From NCBI GenBank assembly GCA_018266105.1, contig JAFEBA010000034.1:1-64000 (forward strand): DNA of 64,000 bases. Direction: 5' to 3'. Of the stretch, positions 8,788-16,685 are shown one piece after another. This DNA comes from a bacterium. GTDB lineage: Bacteria > Vulcanimicrobiota > Xenobia > Xenobiales > JADMJV01. Position 1 is the stretch's first letter; every line of letters begins with the position of its first letter. A model generated the notes under the pieces. That model saw nothing but the letters and a program-made list of their open reading frames with translations, was not told the DNA's origin and searched no databases. A program made the position numbers and the translations under genes.

Positions 8788-9876
8788 TCAGGGTTGGCTG
8801 GGGCTGCCCGATTGTTTGGGCGTGGGTGAGGGAGTGCTGCCGCTCTGGCTCATCTGGGTCACCAGCCATCCCATCAAGAAAAGCATGACGGCCGTCAGGG
8901 CGGCCAGAATCATGGTGGTTGTTTGCTGCTGTTGTGACTTGGAGCCCGGCTTGATTGGCAGCTCGCTGACGGGCACAACTCGCCGTGAGGTGGTGGACGC
9001 GGCCGCCCGCTCTTCCCGCAGCTCAAGATTGCGATTGACTTTCTGTAGGGCGTTGCGGACCTGGGTCATGGAGCCGTAGCGGTCTTGCTTGTAGACCGCC
9101 ATCATATTTACTACCAGATCCTCCAGCGCGGGCTCGATGCTCGGGTTGAGCATCCTGGGTGAGGGCACTTTTTTGTTTTCCGCGGCCAGCTCGCCGGCAC
9201 GCGGCGGCACCTTCAAGGTCAGGAGGTGGTAGAGCGTGGCGCCCAGGGAGTAGATGTCACTGCGCTGGTCCGTTCCGCCCACGCCCTGGTATTGTTCCAG
9301 CGGGCAATAGTCGGCCGAGCCCATTCCCTGCAGGAAGGTGGCGGTGGCTTCATCGGGGTGAAAGCAGCGAGCGATGCCAAAATCGATGAGCCGCAGCCGG
9401 TTCTCCGCGTCCACGATGATGTTACTGGGCTTCACGTCTCGGAACAAAATGGGCGGATTTTGAGAATGCAGATAATGCAGCACGTCTACCAGCTGAACGG
9501 TCCATTCCATGAGCAGTTTCAGGGGGAAAAACTCGGTTTGGGTGCGCAGCAGTTCGCGCAGGGTGCGGCCAGGAACATAGCTCATGACCAGGTAGTAGCG
9601 CCCGTCCTGAACGAAGAAATCAAAGACTTTGACCAGGTTCGGATGGTCCAGCACGCTCAGAAACTGGGCTTCCTGCCGAAATTGTTCGATGGCCTGCCGC
9701 TGCAGGTGCTCATCCCCGGGCTGGACGCGCATCTCTTTGACGGCCACGGCAAGATTCTGCTGCTGGTCACGGGCCAGGTAGACCGCGCCCATCCCGCCTC
9801 GGCCGAGCACGTACTCGACCTGATAGCGATTGGATAGAATCGTGCCCGGCTCCAGCGTTTCGGGAACACTGCTCAT
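8788..9876 (-). CDS. Membrane-anchored Ser/Thr protein kinase (Hanks type)
   Basis: The 362-residue protein has a kinase domain at about 18-275. Seen are the glycine loop GRGGMGAVY (25-33), Lys47 in VAVKEM, FRDVKPSNI with catalytic Asp147, and Asp165-Phe-Gly. The catalytic loop reads FRD, not HRD. After a linker comes one TM helix (ILAALTAVMLFLMGWLV) and a short Ser/Pro tail outside. No sensor domain is present, so it is a small PknB-like kinase that probably signals from the inner membrane. The start at 9876 gives the usual short lead before the domain; the longer frame begins in the upstream intergenic region. Confidence 0.9.
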   Translation of the reverse strand: MSSVPETLEPGTILSNRYQVEYVLGRGGMGAVYLARDQQQNLAVAVKEMRVQPGDEHLQRQAIEQFRQEAQFLSVLDHPNLVKVFDFFVQDGRYYLVMSYVPGRTLRELLRTQTEFFPLKLLMEWTVQLVDVLHYLHSQNPPILFRDVKPSNIIVDAENRLRLIDFGIARCFHPDEATATFLQGMGSADYCPLEQYQGVGGTDQRSDIYSLGATLYHLLTLKVPPRAGELAAENKKVPSPRMLNPSIEPALEDLVVNMMAVYKQDRYGSMTQVRNALQKVNRNLELREERAAASTTSRRVVPVSELPIKPGSKSQQQQTTTMILAALTAVMLFLMGWLVTQMSQSGSTPSPTPKQSGSPSQP

Positions 9877-10011
9877 TGCGGGGTTGCTTCCAGGTAGGGC
9901 GGTGACCCTCCTACACTCAATTGCGAGGTTAAAGTAACAGCAAATTGCCGGAGCAAATCCACTTGGGATTTGTAATGGCGTTTGGAAACAGCCTGTGGTA
10001 AGGTGCTTGCG

Positions 10012-10482
10012 ATGACCACTCAAACCGAAAATACTTCATTTTCACTGGCTCCGGCCCAGGCCACGAGCGTCGTCAACAAGCGCAGGGCGCCCTTCAGTTG
10101 GGGCTGGGTTTGGGCCAGTTTTGCTGGCTTCCTGGTCTTCCAGGTTCTGCTCTCGCGCTTCGCTACCCCCTACTTAACTCAGGGCTACCAGACCGAGCAC
10201 TTCCGATTCCTGGTTGAAGGCGGCATCAATCTTGCCTCCTACTACCTGGGCGGCTTCCTGATTGGCTTCCTGTCGCCTCGGGTTCGCTTGATGGAACCGG
10301 CCACGGCTGCTTTTCTGGCGATGTTCGCGGCCTTGAGCGTGGGCTGGTTCTCTCCCAATGTCTGGCGGCAGTTCGGGATGGCCAAGTTTATTCTGGGGGG
10401 TCTGGCTGCCGCCAGCATGGCTTACGGCGGTGCCTTCTCGGCTGAACGTCTGACCGGCTCGGTTCGCGAAGACGAATTCTAG
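10012..10482 (+). CDS. Small integral membrane protein, unknown function
   Basis: The 156-residue product has about four predicted TM stretches: FAGFLVFQVLLSRF, INLASYYLGGFLIGFL, TAAFLAMFAALSVGW and FILGGLAAASMAYGGAF. The first 25 residues are polar and Thr/Ser/Gln-rich. The order of helices and the GGFLIGFLSP and GGAFSAERL turns resemble small TIGR04086/DUF4129-like membrane proteins, but I cannot name a family. It is divergent from the kinase gene, with 135 bases between the two starts, so they may share a promoter region. Confidence 0.75.
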   Translation: MTTQTENTSFSLAPAQATSVVNKRRAPFSWGWVWASFAGFLVFQVLLSRFATPYLTQGYQTEHFRFLVEGGINLASYYLGGFLIGFLSPRVRLMEPATAAFLAMFAALSVGWFSPNVWRQFGMAKFILGGLAAASMAYGGAFSAERLTGSVREDEF

Positions 10483-10505
10483 ACTGAACGACTGACCTGC
10501 AACGG

Positions 10506-10907
10506 TCAGTTGTTACCAGGCATGCGGTGTCGGGTTTTCGGAAAAACTCGGGTCTTGGGCGGCGGCAGTTCCAAAACTCCGGGCGTCCAGGGTGTCGCCA
10601 CGCGCAAGATGTCGGCGGCCGAAAATTCCTGGCGTTCCACGCAGGCTTCGCACAGACGATATCGTCCGAGTAAATGGCCCTGCTTATCCTTCATCTCGGC
10701 CGTCACAGCCGAGAGTTTGCCGCACAGCAGGCAGGGGGGAGCCGGCATGGCCTGCTCAAGTACGGCCACTTGAGAGATCACCTGATGCAGGTAACCGCAA
10801 CGCTGACAAAGCCTTAGATTTTGAGCCTCCCGGTCAGGAGACTGCATGGTTACGGTCACGATCGAGGGATGCTGGTTGCAAAACTGGCAGATTTGCGGTT
10901 GGCTCAC
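10506..10907 (-). CDS. Zinc-ribbon-like protein, unknown function
   Basis: Four Cys-x2-Cys knuckles are evenly placed (ICQFCNQ, LCQRCGY, CLLCGK and CEAC), enough for two zinc sites in a 133-residue protein. Such arrangements occur in small zinc ribbons and in McsA-like adaptors, but no partner gene is here. The start is uncertain. GTG at 10907 follows AGGAGG very closely. The frame stays open to 11126, but that would overlap the signal peptide of the divergent gene. It is likely cytosolic. Confidence 0.6.
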   Translation of the reverse strand: MSQPQICQFCNQHPSIVTVTMQSPDREAQNLRLCQRCGYLHQVISQVAVLEQAMPAPPCLLCGKLSAVTAEMKDKQGHLLGRYRLCEACVERQEFSAADILRVATPWTPGVLELPPPKTRVFPKTRHRMPGNN

Positions 10908-10967
10908 CCCTCCTAATTCTAGCCACACTTGAAAGGCGCCTTCAGGCAGGCGGACGAAAGGCTGCCC

Positions 10968-12032
10968 ATGCGTTCGTTTCTCCTGAGTCTCCTTCTGACT
11001 GTCGCCGTGCTGGCTGAGCCAGCCCCTCCTCCGCTCACATTGAGCGGGATGCTGGAGAATAGCAAGCATCACCTGGGTGTGGTGACTGCTCCCAAGATGG
11101 CGTTGATTGTGACCAAAGGTCAGCATCTCGGGCCTTTGGAGGTGACCGGCCTGGGAGGAGACTCGATCGACCTGACCCAGGGCAAGCAGACCTGGAAGCT
11201 CAGTTTGAAGGCACCCGCGGGCAAGACCGAGGAACTCCTGCCCCAGGCGCTTACTCCGCTAGGGCCCGATGACGCGGTCGACTTTTGGGTGCAAGGCCTC
11301 GACCGGGTCGACGCCCTGGGGTTGCTGGCAGCCGGGATGGATCTGAATGTCTGGATTGATCCTCAGGTCAAGGGCAAGGTCGACCTCAAGCTCAGTCAGG
11401 CTTCCATGCGGGGCATTTTGGAGAGCCTGGTGAGCAATGCCCGTTTGGTGCTGGAAGAGCAGGAGGGTTTTTTGCTGGTGGTGCCGGCCTCGGGAACGCA
11501 GAAGAATCTGGCCGTTCCCGGCCTGGAGGGTTTGGAAGGCAAAGCCAGCTTTAATCTGGTCGAGGCACCGCTGCACTTCGTTGTGGCCGTACTGGCTCGG
11601 GAGGCAAAAACCAATTTCATTGTGGGACCCGACGTGACCGGCACGGTTACGCTGGTCACGCACGCGCCGGCCCCGGTAAAACAGCTTTTCGGGCTGGTCT
11701 GTCAAGGGCAAAGGCAGGCCATTCAGGCGACCGCCAACAATGGCTTCCTGATCGTTGCCACCAGCATTCCAGAGGTGGTGCAGGTGGCCGACCCCGGTCC
11801 AGAGTTCGACTATCAACCACGCGACGTCTGGGCTCCTACCCTGTTGAGCGATGTTCTCTTCGCCATGGCCACTAAAATGAACTTGAAGCTGGTGCTCCCG
11901 CGTGGCTTCCGGGGTAAGGCCTATCTTAATCTCTATCATGTGCCTGCGCTCCTGGCGGCGGAGCGACTGCTGGCCATTCAGGGATATCGCTGTCGAGTTG
12001 AGTCCGGTCAGCTGATCGTGGAGCCCCGCTGA
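10968..12032 (+). CDS. Secreted protein with three STN/secretin N-terminal-like repeats
   Basis: A signal peptide (MRSFLLSLLLTVAVLAEP) opens this 354-residue protein. Three segments then repeat the pattern of the secretin/TonB short N-terminal fold: LNVWIDPQVKGKVDLKL...GFLLVV near 124-175, TNFIVGPDVTGTVTLVT...GFLIVA near 215-265, and LKLVLPRGFRGKAYLNL...GQLIVEP near 305-354. In PilQ and GspD these domains sit before the pore. Here no pore domain follows and the protein ends with the third repeat. A periplasmic adaptor role is possible. The stop overlaps the next gene. Confidence 0.75.
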   Translation: MRSFLLSLLLTVAVLAEPAPPPLTLSGMLENSKHHLGVVTAPKMALIVTKGQHLGPLEVTGLGGDSIDLTQGKQTWKLSLKAPAGKTEELLPQALTPLGPDDAVDFWVQGLDRVDALGLLAAGMDLNVWIDPQVKGKVDLKLSQASMRGILESLVSNARLVLEEQEGFLLVVPASGTQKNLAVPGLEGLEGKASFNLVEAPLHFVVAVLAREAKTNFIVGPDVTGTVTLVTHAPAPVKQLFGLVCQGQRQAIQATANNGFLIVATSIPEVVQVADPGPEFDYQPRDVWAPTLLSDVLFAMATKMNLKLVLPRGFRGKAYLNLYHVPALLAAERLLAIQGYRCRVESGQLIVEPR

Positions 12033-12607
12033 GCGACTACGATATCCAGGCCGAGGAGTACGCTGAAGAGAATCTGGACGCTCTGCAGCGCACTCCGATC
12101 GAGCGCCACGTGCTGGACCTTTTCGCTCAGCGCATTCGCGGAGAAGTACTGGACCTGGCCTGCGGGCCGGGTCAGGTGGCCGGCTATTTGCACCACAAAG
12201 GCCTGAAAGTCACCGGACTGGATCTGTCAGAGCGCATGCTGGAACTGGCCGGCCAGCAGTTTCCCGAAGTTGAATTCGAGGTGGGCGACCTGCTGAGGCT
12301 GCCGGTGGCGGCCGAAAGCTGCGCCGGAATCAGTGCTTTCTACGCCATTGTGCACCTCTCGTCCAATTACATGAGGCGGGCCGTCAGTGAAATGCACCGC
12401 GTCCTTCAGCCGGGTGGGCAGTTGCTGCTGACCTTTCACAGCCTGCTGCTGAACGGCCAGCCCGACTACCGGATTTTTCCTCTGGAAGAGGTGCGCCAGG
12501 CATTGCAGGACACAGGCTTCGCGATCGAGCTGGAACTTCAACGTCGGCCTGTGGCTGAGGAGGACGATACCCTCAAGGCTCTGATTTGGGCCGTGCGGCG
12601 AGGGTGA
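12029..12607 (+). CDS. Class I SAM-dependent methyltransferase (CTG start likely)
   Basis: Motif I is VLDLACGPGQVAGYL, followed by VTGLDLSERMLELA, and MHRVLQPGGQLLLTFH is the post-motif strand. The first ATG/GTG (12110) would cut off the conserved opening YDIQAEEYAEENLD and PIERHVLDLF, which reads in frame from 12029. The only start there is CTG, 5 bases after GGAG and overlapping the previous stop as CTGA. That makes 192 residues, normal for this family. Substrate unknown; probably a small molecule in the cytosol. Confidence 0.8.
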   Translation: MSDYDIQAEEYAEENLDALQRTPIERHVLDLFAQRIRGEVLDLACGPGQVAGYLHHKGLKVTGLDLSERMLELAGQQFPEVEFEVGDLLRLPVAAESCAGISAFYAIVHLSSNYMRRAVSEMHRVLQPGGQLLLTFHSLLLNGQPDYRIFPLEEVRQALQDTGFAIELELQRRPVAEEDDTLKALIWAVRRG

Positions 12608-12641
12608 GCAGGATTTAGGTCGGATTTACGAAGGGGGCGCG

Positions 12642-13400
12642 ATGAAAAAATCGCTATTGCTTACCAGTCTCGTTCTTGCCACCGCCTTCGGCGCTGCCGC
12701 CGACGTGCGCTATACCACCAAAACCGGATCATCGCCGGCAGCCGCCATCACCACCACCACCTGGGTGAAAGGCAAACGCCAACGGATGGAAATGGTCACG
12801 GATATGGGCGCCATGAAGACCAAGACGGTCATGCTCACCCAGTGCGATCTTCACCAGACCGTGACCCTCGACCCCGACCTCAAGATTTACTACATCAACT
12901 CCTTTGACAATACCGGGGCAAAGGCCGAGGGTGGACAGGGCACGGGCACCATTACCAATAGCTACACGGTCAAAGACCTGGGCATGGAGAAAGTTGCCCA
13001 ACTGAATGCTCATCACTGGATGATCACCACCCAAACCAAGACCACGGGGTGTGCCGGGAACACCGACACCACCTCCAAGGTGGAAATCTGGACCGCCCAG
13101 ATTCCCGTTTTGAACTGTCCAGAAGCGGCCAACTACAGTCAGCCCACCTGTAAGATCAAGTTCATCGAAAACGGCGACGTCAAAGGCATGCGAGCGGCCT
13201 ACAACGGCATGCCGGTCAAGATGATCACTTACCAGGGCAGCCAACAAACCTCGGTGATGGAGTTCGTGGACTACTCAACCGACGCTCTGGCCGACAGCCT
13301 GTTCGCTCCTCCCGCCGACTATAAGAAAGTGACCCCGGCTGAGTTCCAGCAGCAGCAGCAGCAGAAAATGATGCAGCAGTTCAAAGTTCCGAACCAATAG
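12642..13400 (+). CDS. Secreted protein, DUF4412-like
   Basis: The 252-residue product starts with a signal peptide (MKKSLLLTSLVLATAFGAAAD). The mature part contains WVKGKRQRMEM, MLTQCDLHQTVTLDPDLKIYYI and late MPVKMITY, the pattern of DUF4412-type beta-rich envelope proteins, in which a strand describes a dye- or lipid-like pocket. The tail is Gln-rich (six CAG codons in a row). The spacing from the methyltransferase is 34 bases, with AGGGGG before the ATG. The last 20 bases overlap the convergent rarA. Function unknown. Confidence 0.7.
   Translation: MKKSLLLTSLVLATAFGAAADVRYTTKTGSSPAAAITTTTWVKGKRQRMEMVTDMGAMKTKTVMLTQCDLHQTVTLDPDLKIYYINSFDNTGAKAEGGQGTGTITNSYTVKDLGMEKVAQLNAHHWMITTQTKTTGCAGNTDTTSKVEIWTAQIPVLNCPEAANYSQPTCKIKFIENGDVKGMRAAYNGMPVKMITYQGSQQTSVMEFVDYSTDALADSLFAPPADYKKVTPAEFQQQQQQKMMQQFKVPNQ
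13347..13364 (+). repeat. (CAG)6 trinucleotide run coding for glutamines
   Basis: Six CAG codons in a row near the 3' end of the secreted protein gene, followed by another CAGCAG after 12 bases. Such runs can change length by slippage. Confidence 0.8.
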
Positions 13401-14673
13401 AGTCGGGATTCCAGAGTTCTTGGAGGCGCCGGGCCAGCTTGATTTCATAGCCAAGCTGGCCTGGTTCATAAAAGGCCTCCCTTTCCAATTCCTGGGGAAG
13501 ATGACGAACCCGTCGGAAGTGATGCGGTTCCCTGTGGGGGTTGAGGTATTTGCCGCCGGGCGCGATCCAGCCCGGTACAGGGAGATGCTGAGTCTGACGG
13601 GCTTTATCCTCAGCCCGGAAAATCGCCCCCAGGCTGTCCGATTTGGGTGCCAGGCTGAGGTAGACCGTGGCCTGGGCAAGCGGGTAGCGGGCTTCCGGAT
13701 AGCCCACTGCCTCGGCTGCGGCGCAGCAGGCCTGGGTGTGAATGATGGCCTGAGGGTCGGCCAGGCCGATGTCTTCGCTGGCCGAGATACGCAGCCGCCG
13801 GGTCAGATAATCGACAGGTTCTCCGCCCGCCACCATTCGACCCAACCAGTAGAGCGCCGCTTGCGTATCCGAACCCCGAATGGACTTGATGAGCGCCGAG
13901 GTGCAGGCGTGATGATCGCTTTCCGTGTATTTCACCGGTTGCTCGGGCAGCTGCTCGTCGACCCAGCTCGGGCTGAGGCGGGGACGACCATCGGCCCCAA
14001 TCGGGGCTGACAGGATGGACTGTTCCAGTAGCCCCAGCGCGGCCCGCGCATCTCCTTGTGCCAGCTGAGCCAGCCGGTCAAGCACTCCCTCCTCCAGCTC
14101 AGGTTGGAGCCTTGCCAGCCCTTGTGGATCCCGGCAGGCTCTCTGCAGGAGCTGCACCAGTTGGTGAGGCGAGAGCGGCTGCAGCCTGTAAGCCTGACAG
14201 CGACTGAGCAGGGCAGGGCTGAGACTGCCGTAGGGCGCTTCGGTGGTGGCGCCGATCAGCTGCAGCAGGCCGGATTCCACATGGGGCAGCAAAGCGTCCT
14301 GCTGGGTCTTGCTGTAGCGGTGAATCTCGTCGATAAAAAGCAAGGTGGGTTGCTGGCGCTGGCGGGCACGGTCGGCCACGGCCCTGAGTTCTTTCACTCC
14401 CGAGTCAACTGCGGAAAGCACCTCCCAGGCCATATTCAACTGGCGGGAGACCAACTGGGCCAGGCTGGTTTTGCCGCACCCGGGTGGTCCCCAAAAGATC
14501 AGGCTGGTGCTCAACTTTCCGGACTCCAGCAGGCGCCGTAAGGGTTTGCCTGGGCCGAGCAAATGCTGCTGCCCCACGTAGTCCTCCAGGTCCGCTGGTC
14601 GCATGCGGCTGGCCAGAGGGGCCTTTTCACGTCCGCTATCGGGTTCGGGGGCGAAGAAATCCAGTTGCTGCAC
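13381..14673 (-). CDS. rarA: Replication-associated recombination protein A (RarA/MgsA)
   Basis: AAA+ ATPase acting at stalled replication forks. Visible are an N-terminal SSB-interaction-type start (VQQLDFFAP), RPADLEDYVGQQHLLGPGKPL, Walker A GPPGCGKTSLA, Walker B LLFIDEIHR and sensor 1 LIGATTEAP. The C-terminal part SDHHACTSALIKSIRGSD and the tetramer domain with ASEDIGLADPQA are typical. Start GTG at 14673 shares one base with the stop of the upstream gene (TAGTG) and gives 430 residues, the normal length. It is the third gene of a minus-strand operon. Confidence 0.95.
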   Translation of the reverse strand: MQQLDFFAPEPDSGREKAPLASRMRPADLEDYVGQQHLLGPGKPLRRLLESGKLSTSLIFWGPPGCGKTSLAQLVSRQLNMAWEVLSAVDSGVKELRAVADRARQRQQPTLLFIDEIHRYSKTQQDALLPHVESGLLQLIGATTEAPYGSLSPALLSRCQAYRLQPLSPHQLVQLLQRACRDPQGLARLQPELEEGVLDRLAQLAQGDARAALGLLEQSILSAPIGADGRPRLSPSWVDEQLPEQPVKYTESDHHACTSALIKSIRGSDTQAALYWLGRMVAGGEPVDYLTRRLRISASEDIGLADPQAIIHTQACCAAAEAVGYPEARYPLAQATVYLSLAPKSDSLGAIFRAEDKARQTQHLPVPGWIAPGGKYLNPHREPHHFRRVRHLPQELEREAFYEPGQLGYEIKLARRLQELWNPDSIGSEL

Positions 14674-15749
14674 TAAGGTAACTGGTAGACCGAACAGGCG
14701 CCATCCACCACCTGCACCCGGCCCCCGCCCAGAAAACCGAATTTGTACGGAGCGCCGGGGGTGGGAAGGGTGATCTGCTGGCCCTCTGTGAGAGATTTCC
14801 AGACCACCACCTGATTGGCATGTGGGTTCAGGCTGGCGACCCGAGACCCATCCGAGCTGAGCGAATCTGTGAGCAGCCCGGGAAGCTGGAATTCTTGCAG
14901 ACAGCGACCTTGATTGTCCCAAATATGCCCGCCCCCGGGGTTGCGCGTTAGCAACCGCTGACCGTCCTGGCTGACGCTGAAGCCGACCAGGTCGGATTCG
15001 GATACGCGCGCTTCGGCCTGCCCCTGACGCCATTTGTAGAGGATCGAACAGTCTTTGGAGCGGTCCTCTCGGAAGCGGAAGCCGCTGGCCAGTCGTTCGC
15101 CTCCGGCCACGAATTCCAGGTTGATGGTGGCCGGCCCGGCCGGGAGCGTCCTAAGAGGTTTACCTGCTGGCAGACTGTAGAGTCGAATGCTGTCCTGCAG
15201 AGAGGCTGCAGCCAGCACGCCAGCCTCCTGGCTGAGGGCGGCGGTCAGGACGTGGTCCTGAGCGATGCGCCGCAACAATCGTCCGTCTTTCCAACTCCAG
15301 ACGAAAAGGGCGTTGTCGCTGCGTCCCAGCAGCCAGTCACCGCTGAAGCGTACCTCTCGGACCAGGTATTCAGACTTGAGGACGCGCTGGCGCGCCCGAG
15401 CAACTTCCCACAGGCCCACTTCACCGGCGCTGCCGACGGCCAACCACTGGCTGTCTGAACTCCATGCCAGCGCGCTGGTTGTCGCCGGTGGATGTGTGAT
15501 CGGTCTGGACGAGATGAGTTCGCGCTTGCTCTGCGTATCCCAAACGGTCAGCGTCCAGCGCTCGGGCCCCAGCCTTTGCAGACCGGCCACCCGACTTCCG
15601 TCCGGGCTGGCCTGGGCCATGATCAGGTCTTGCCCCACCCGGCCGACCAGGCTGGGACTGCTCAGAGGCCAGAGAACGGCGTGCATGGCCTGATCGCACA
15701 GAGCACCCAGGCCGGCCAGGCAAATAAAACCAAGAGTTCGGCGTATCAT
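14673..15749 (-). CDS. Membrane-anchored or secreted WD40-like beta-propeller protein
   Basis: After a hydrophobic leader (IRRTLGFICLAGLGALC) there are repeated blade-like segments ending in W or Y-x-L pairs: LTVWDTQ, VGLWEVA, LFVWSWK, IRLYSLP, HIWDNQG and VVVWKSL. That gives six or seven blades over about 340 residues. Such propellers are protein-binding scaffolds in the periplasm. ATG 15749 starts right at the leader. A GTG at 15794 overlaps the upstream stop as GTGA and is a real alternative. It shares one base with rarA downstream, so these are co-transcribed. Confidence 0.78.
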   Translation of the reverse strand: MIRRTLGFICLAGLGALCDQAMHAVLWPLSSPSLVGRVGQDLIMAQASPDGSRVAGLQRLGPERWTLTVWDTQSKRELISSRPITHPPATTSALAWSSDSQWLAVGSAGEVGLWEVARARQRVLKSEYLVREVRFSGDWLLGRSDNALFVWSWKDGRLLRRIAQDHVLTAALSQEAGVLAAASLQDSIRLYSLPAGKPLRTLPAGPATINLEFVAGGERLASGFRFREDRSKDCSILYKWRQGQAEARVSESDLVGFSVSQDGQRLLTRNPGGGHIWDNQGRCLQEFQLPGLLTDSLSSDGSRVASLNPHANQVVVWKSLTEGQQITLPTPGAPYKFGFLGGGRVQVVDGACSVYQLP

Positions 15750-15790
15750 TGAGAGCACTTCTGCGGTGGAGCGGAATTCTCCACCCGGGA

Positions 15791-16531
15791 TCACCAGTTG
15801 ACCTGAGGGGAATTGCTCTCTGATTCATAGCCCGGGGGCGGAGGGGGAAAGCCACCCGGAAATCCGCCGGGTCGGGGGCCACCGGGCCCGGGTTGGAACG
15901 GGTAGGGCGTGGACTGTTGCTGTGCCGGTGCTGGCGGCAGCATCGGGGGCGGACCGGGTGGGGGTAACTGGGCGAGAACGGGGCTCTTAAGATGGGCCTG
16001 GGGGTAGGAGGGGCCGGGAACGCGACCACACACAGGAGCGACCATCGGCTCTGTGGTGACGGCTGCGCTGGCGACCGGCAGTCTGGTCTGGGGTTGAGGT
16101 CGTTTTGGCAGGTTGGGAGATGAGGTTTCCGTGCGGCTGGACAGACTGGCCACGGTCTGGGCGAAAAGTACCGAGAGCTGGGCGGGAGGTTCCAGCTGGG
16201 CCCTTTGGCATTGGGTGAGGCAGGCAATGGTTTCGCTCAGGGCCTCCTGGGACCGCCCGACATTGAGCAGGCAGCGAATCCGGGCCATCGAGTTGGAGAC
16301 TTCCATCTCCTCACGGCTCCGGCCGACCGAAGGCAGGCTTGGTATCGCGGCCACTGGCGCTTCGGGCGGGGGAGGAGGGGCTGGCCGGACCAGGCCCGGC
16401 CAGGCCAGTACCATCACCAGGCATTGAGCCAGAATCAGAGAGAGCACCCAGCCCGCGATGGCGGCTGCCTTCCACACCGGGGTTTGGGATTTGCGGGCCC
16501 ACTCGCGGGGCAGCATCAACTTTTCGCTCAT
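15791..16531 (-). CDS. Single-pass membrane protein with proline/glycine-rich tail
   Basis: I do not recognise this protein. The 246 residues start with a basic cytosolic stretch, then one TM helix (AIAGWVLSLILAQCLVMVLAW). A short helical part (MARIRCLLNVGRSQEALSETIACL) looks like one TPR-type hairpin. The last 100 residues are Pro-, Gly- and Gln-rich with runs such as PPPGPPPMLPP and GGFPGGFPPPPPGY. The tail is likely disordered and periplasmic. It is first in the operon with the WD40 protein and rarA, and may form an envelope complex with the propeller. Confidence 0.7.
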   Translation of the reverse strand: MSEKLMLPREWARKSQTPVWKAAAIAGWVLSLILAQCLVMVLAWPGLVRPAPPPPPEAPVAAIPSLPSVGRSREEMEVSNSMARIRCLLNVGRSQEALSETIACLTQCQRAQLEPPAQLSVLFAQTVASLSSRTETSSPNLPKRPQPQTRLPVASAAVTTEPMVAPVCGRVPGPSYPQAHLKSPVLAQLPPPGPPPMLPPAPAQQQSTPYPFQPGPGGPRPGGFPGGFPPPPPGYESESNSPQVNW

Positions 16532-16685
16532 CCAGGTCACCGACCGTTTCTTTAGCTGAGTTGAGTCTAGTTCTTAAGTGTGGAAACAATATGGAGACAT
16601 TTGGGAAACATGGGCTGCATTTGAATAAGTTCGGGATAATCGAGTTGGGTTAGTCTGGGCACAACACTACACTGGAGGTCATCCC

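Noticed and set aside
10908..11126. Upstream extension of the zinc-ribbon gene
   Set aside because: It would overlap the leader of the divergent STN-like gene and has no ribosome site, so GTG 10907 was kept.
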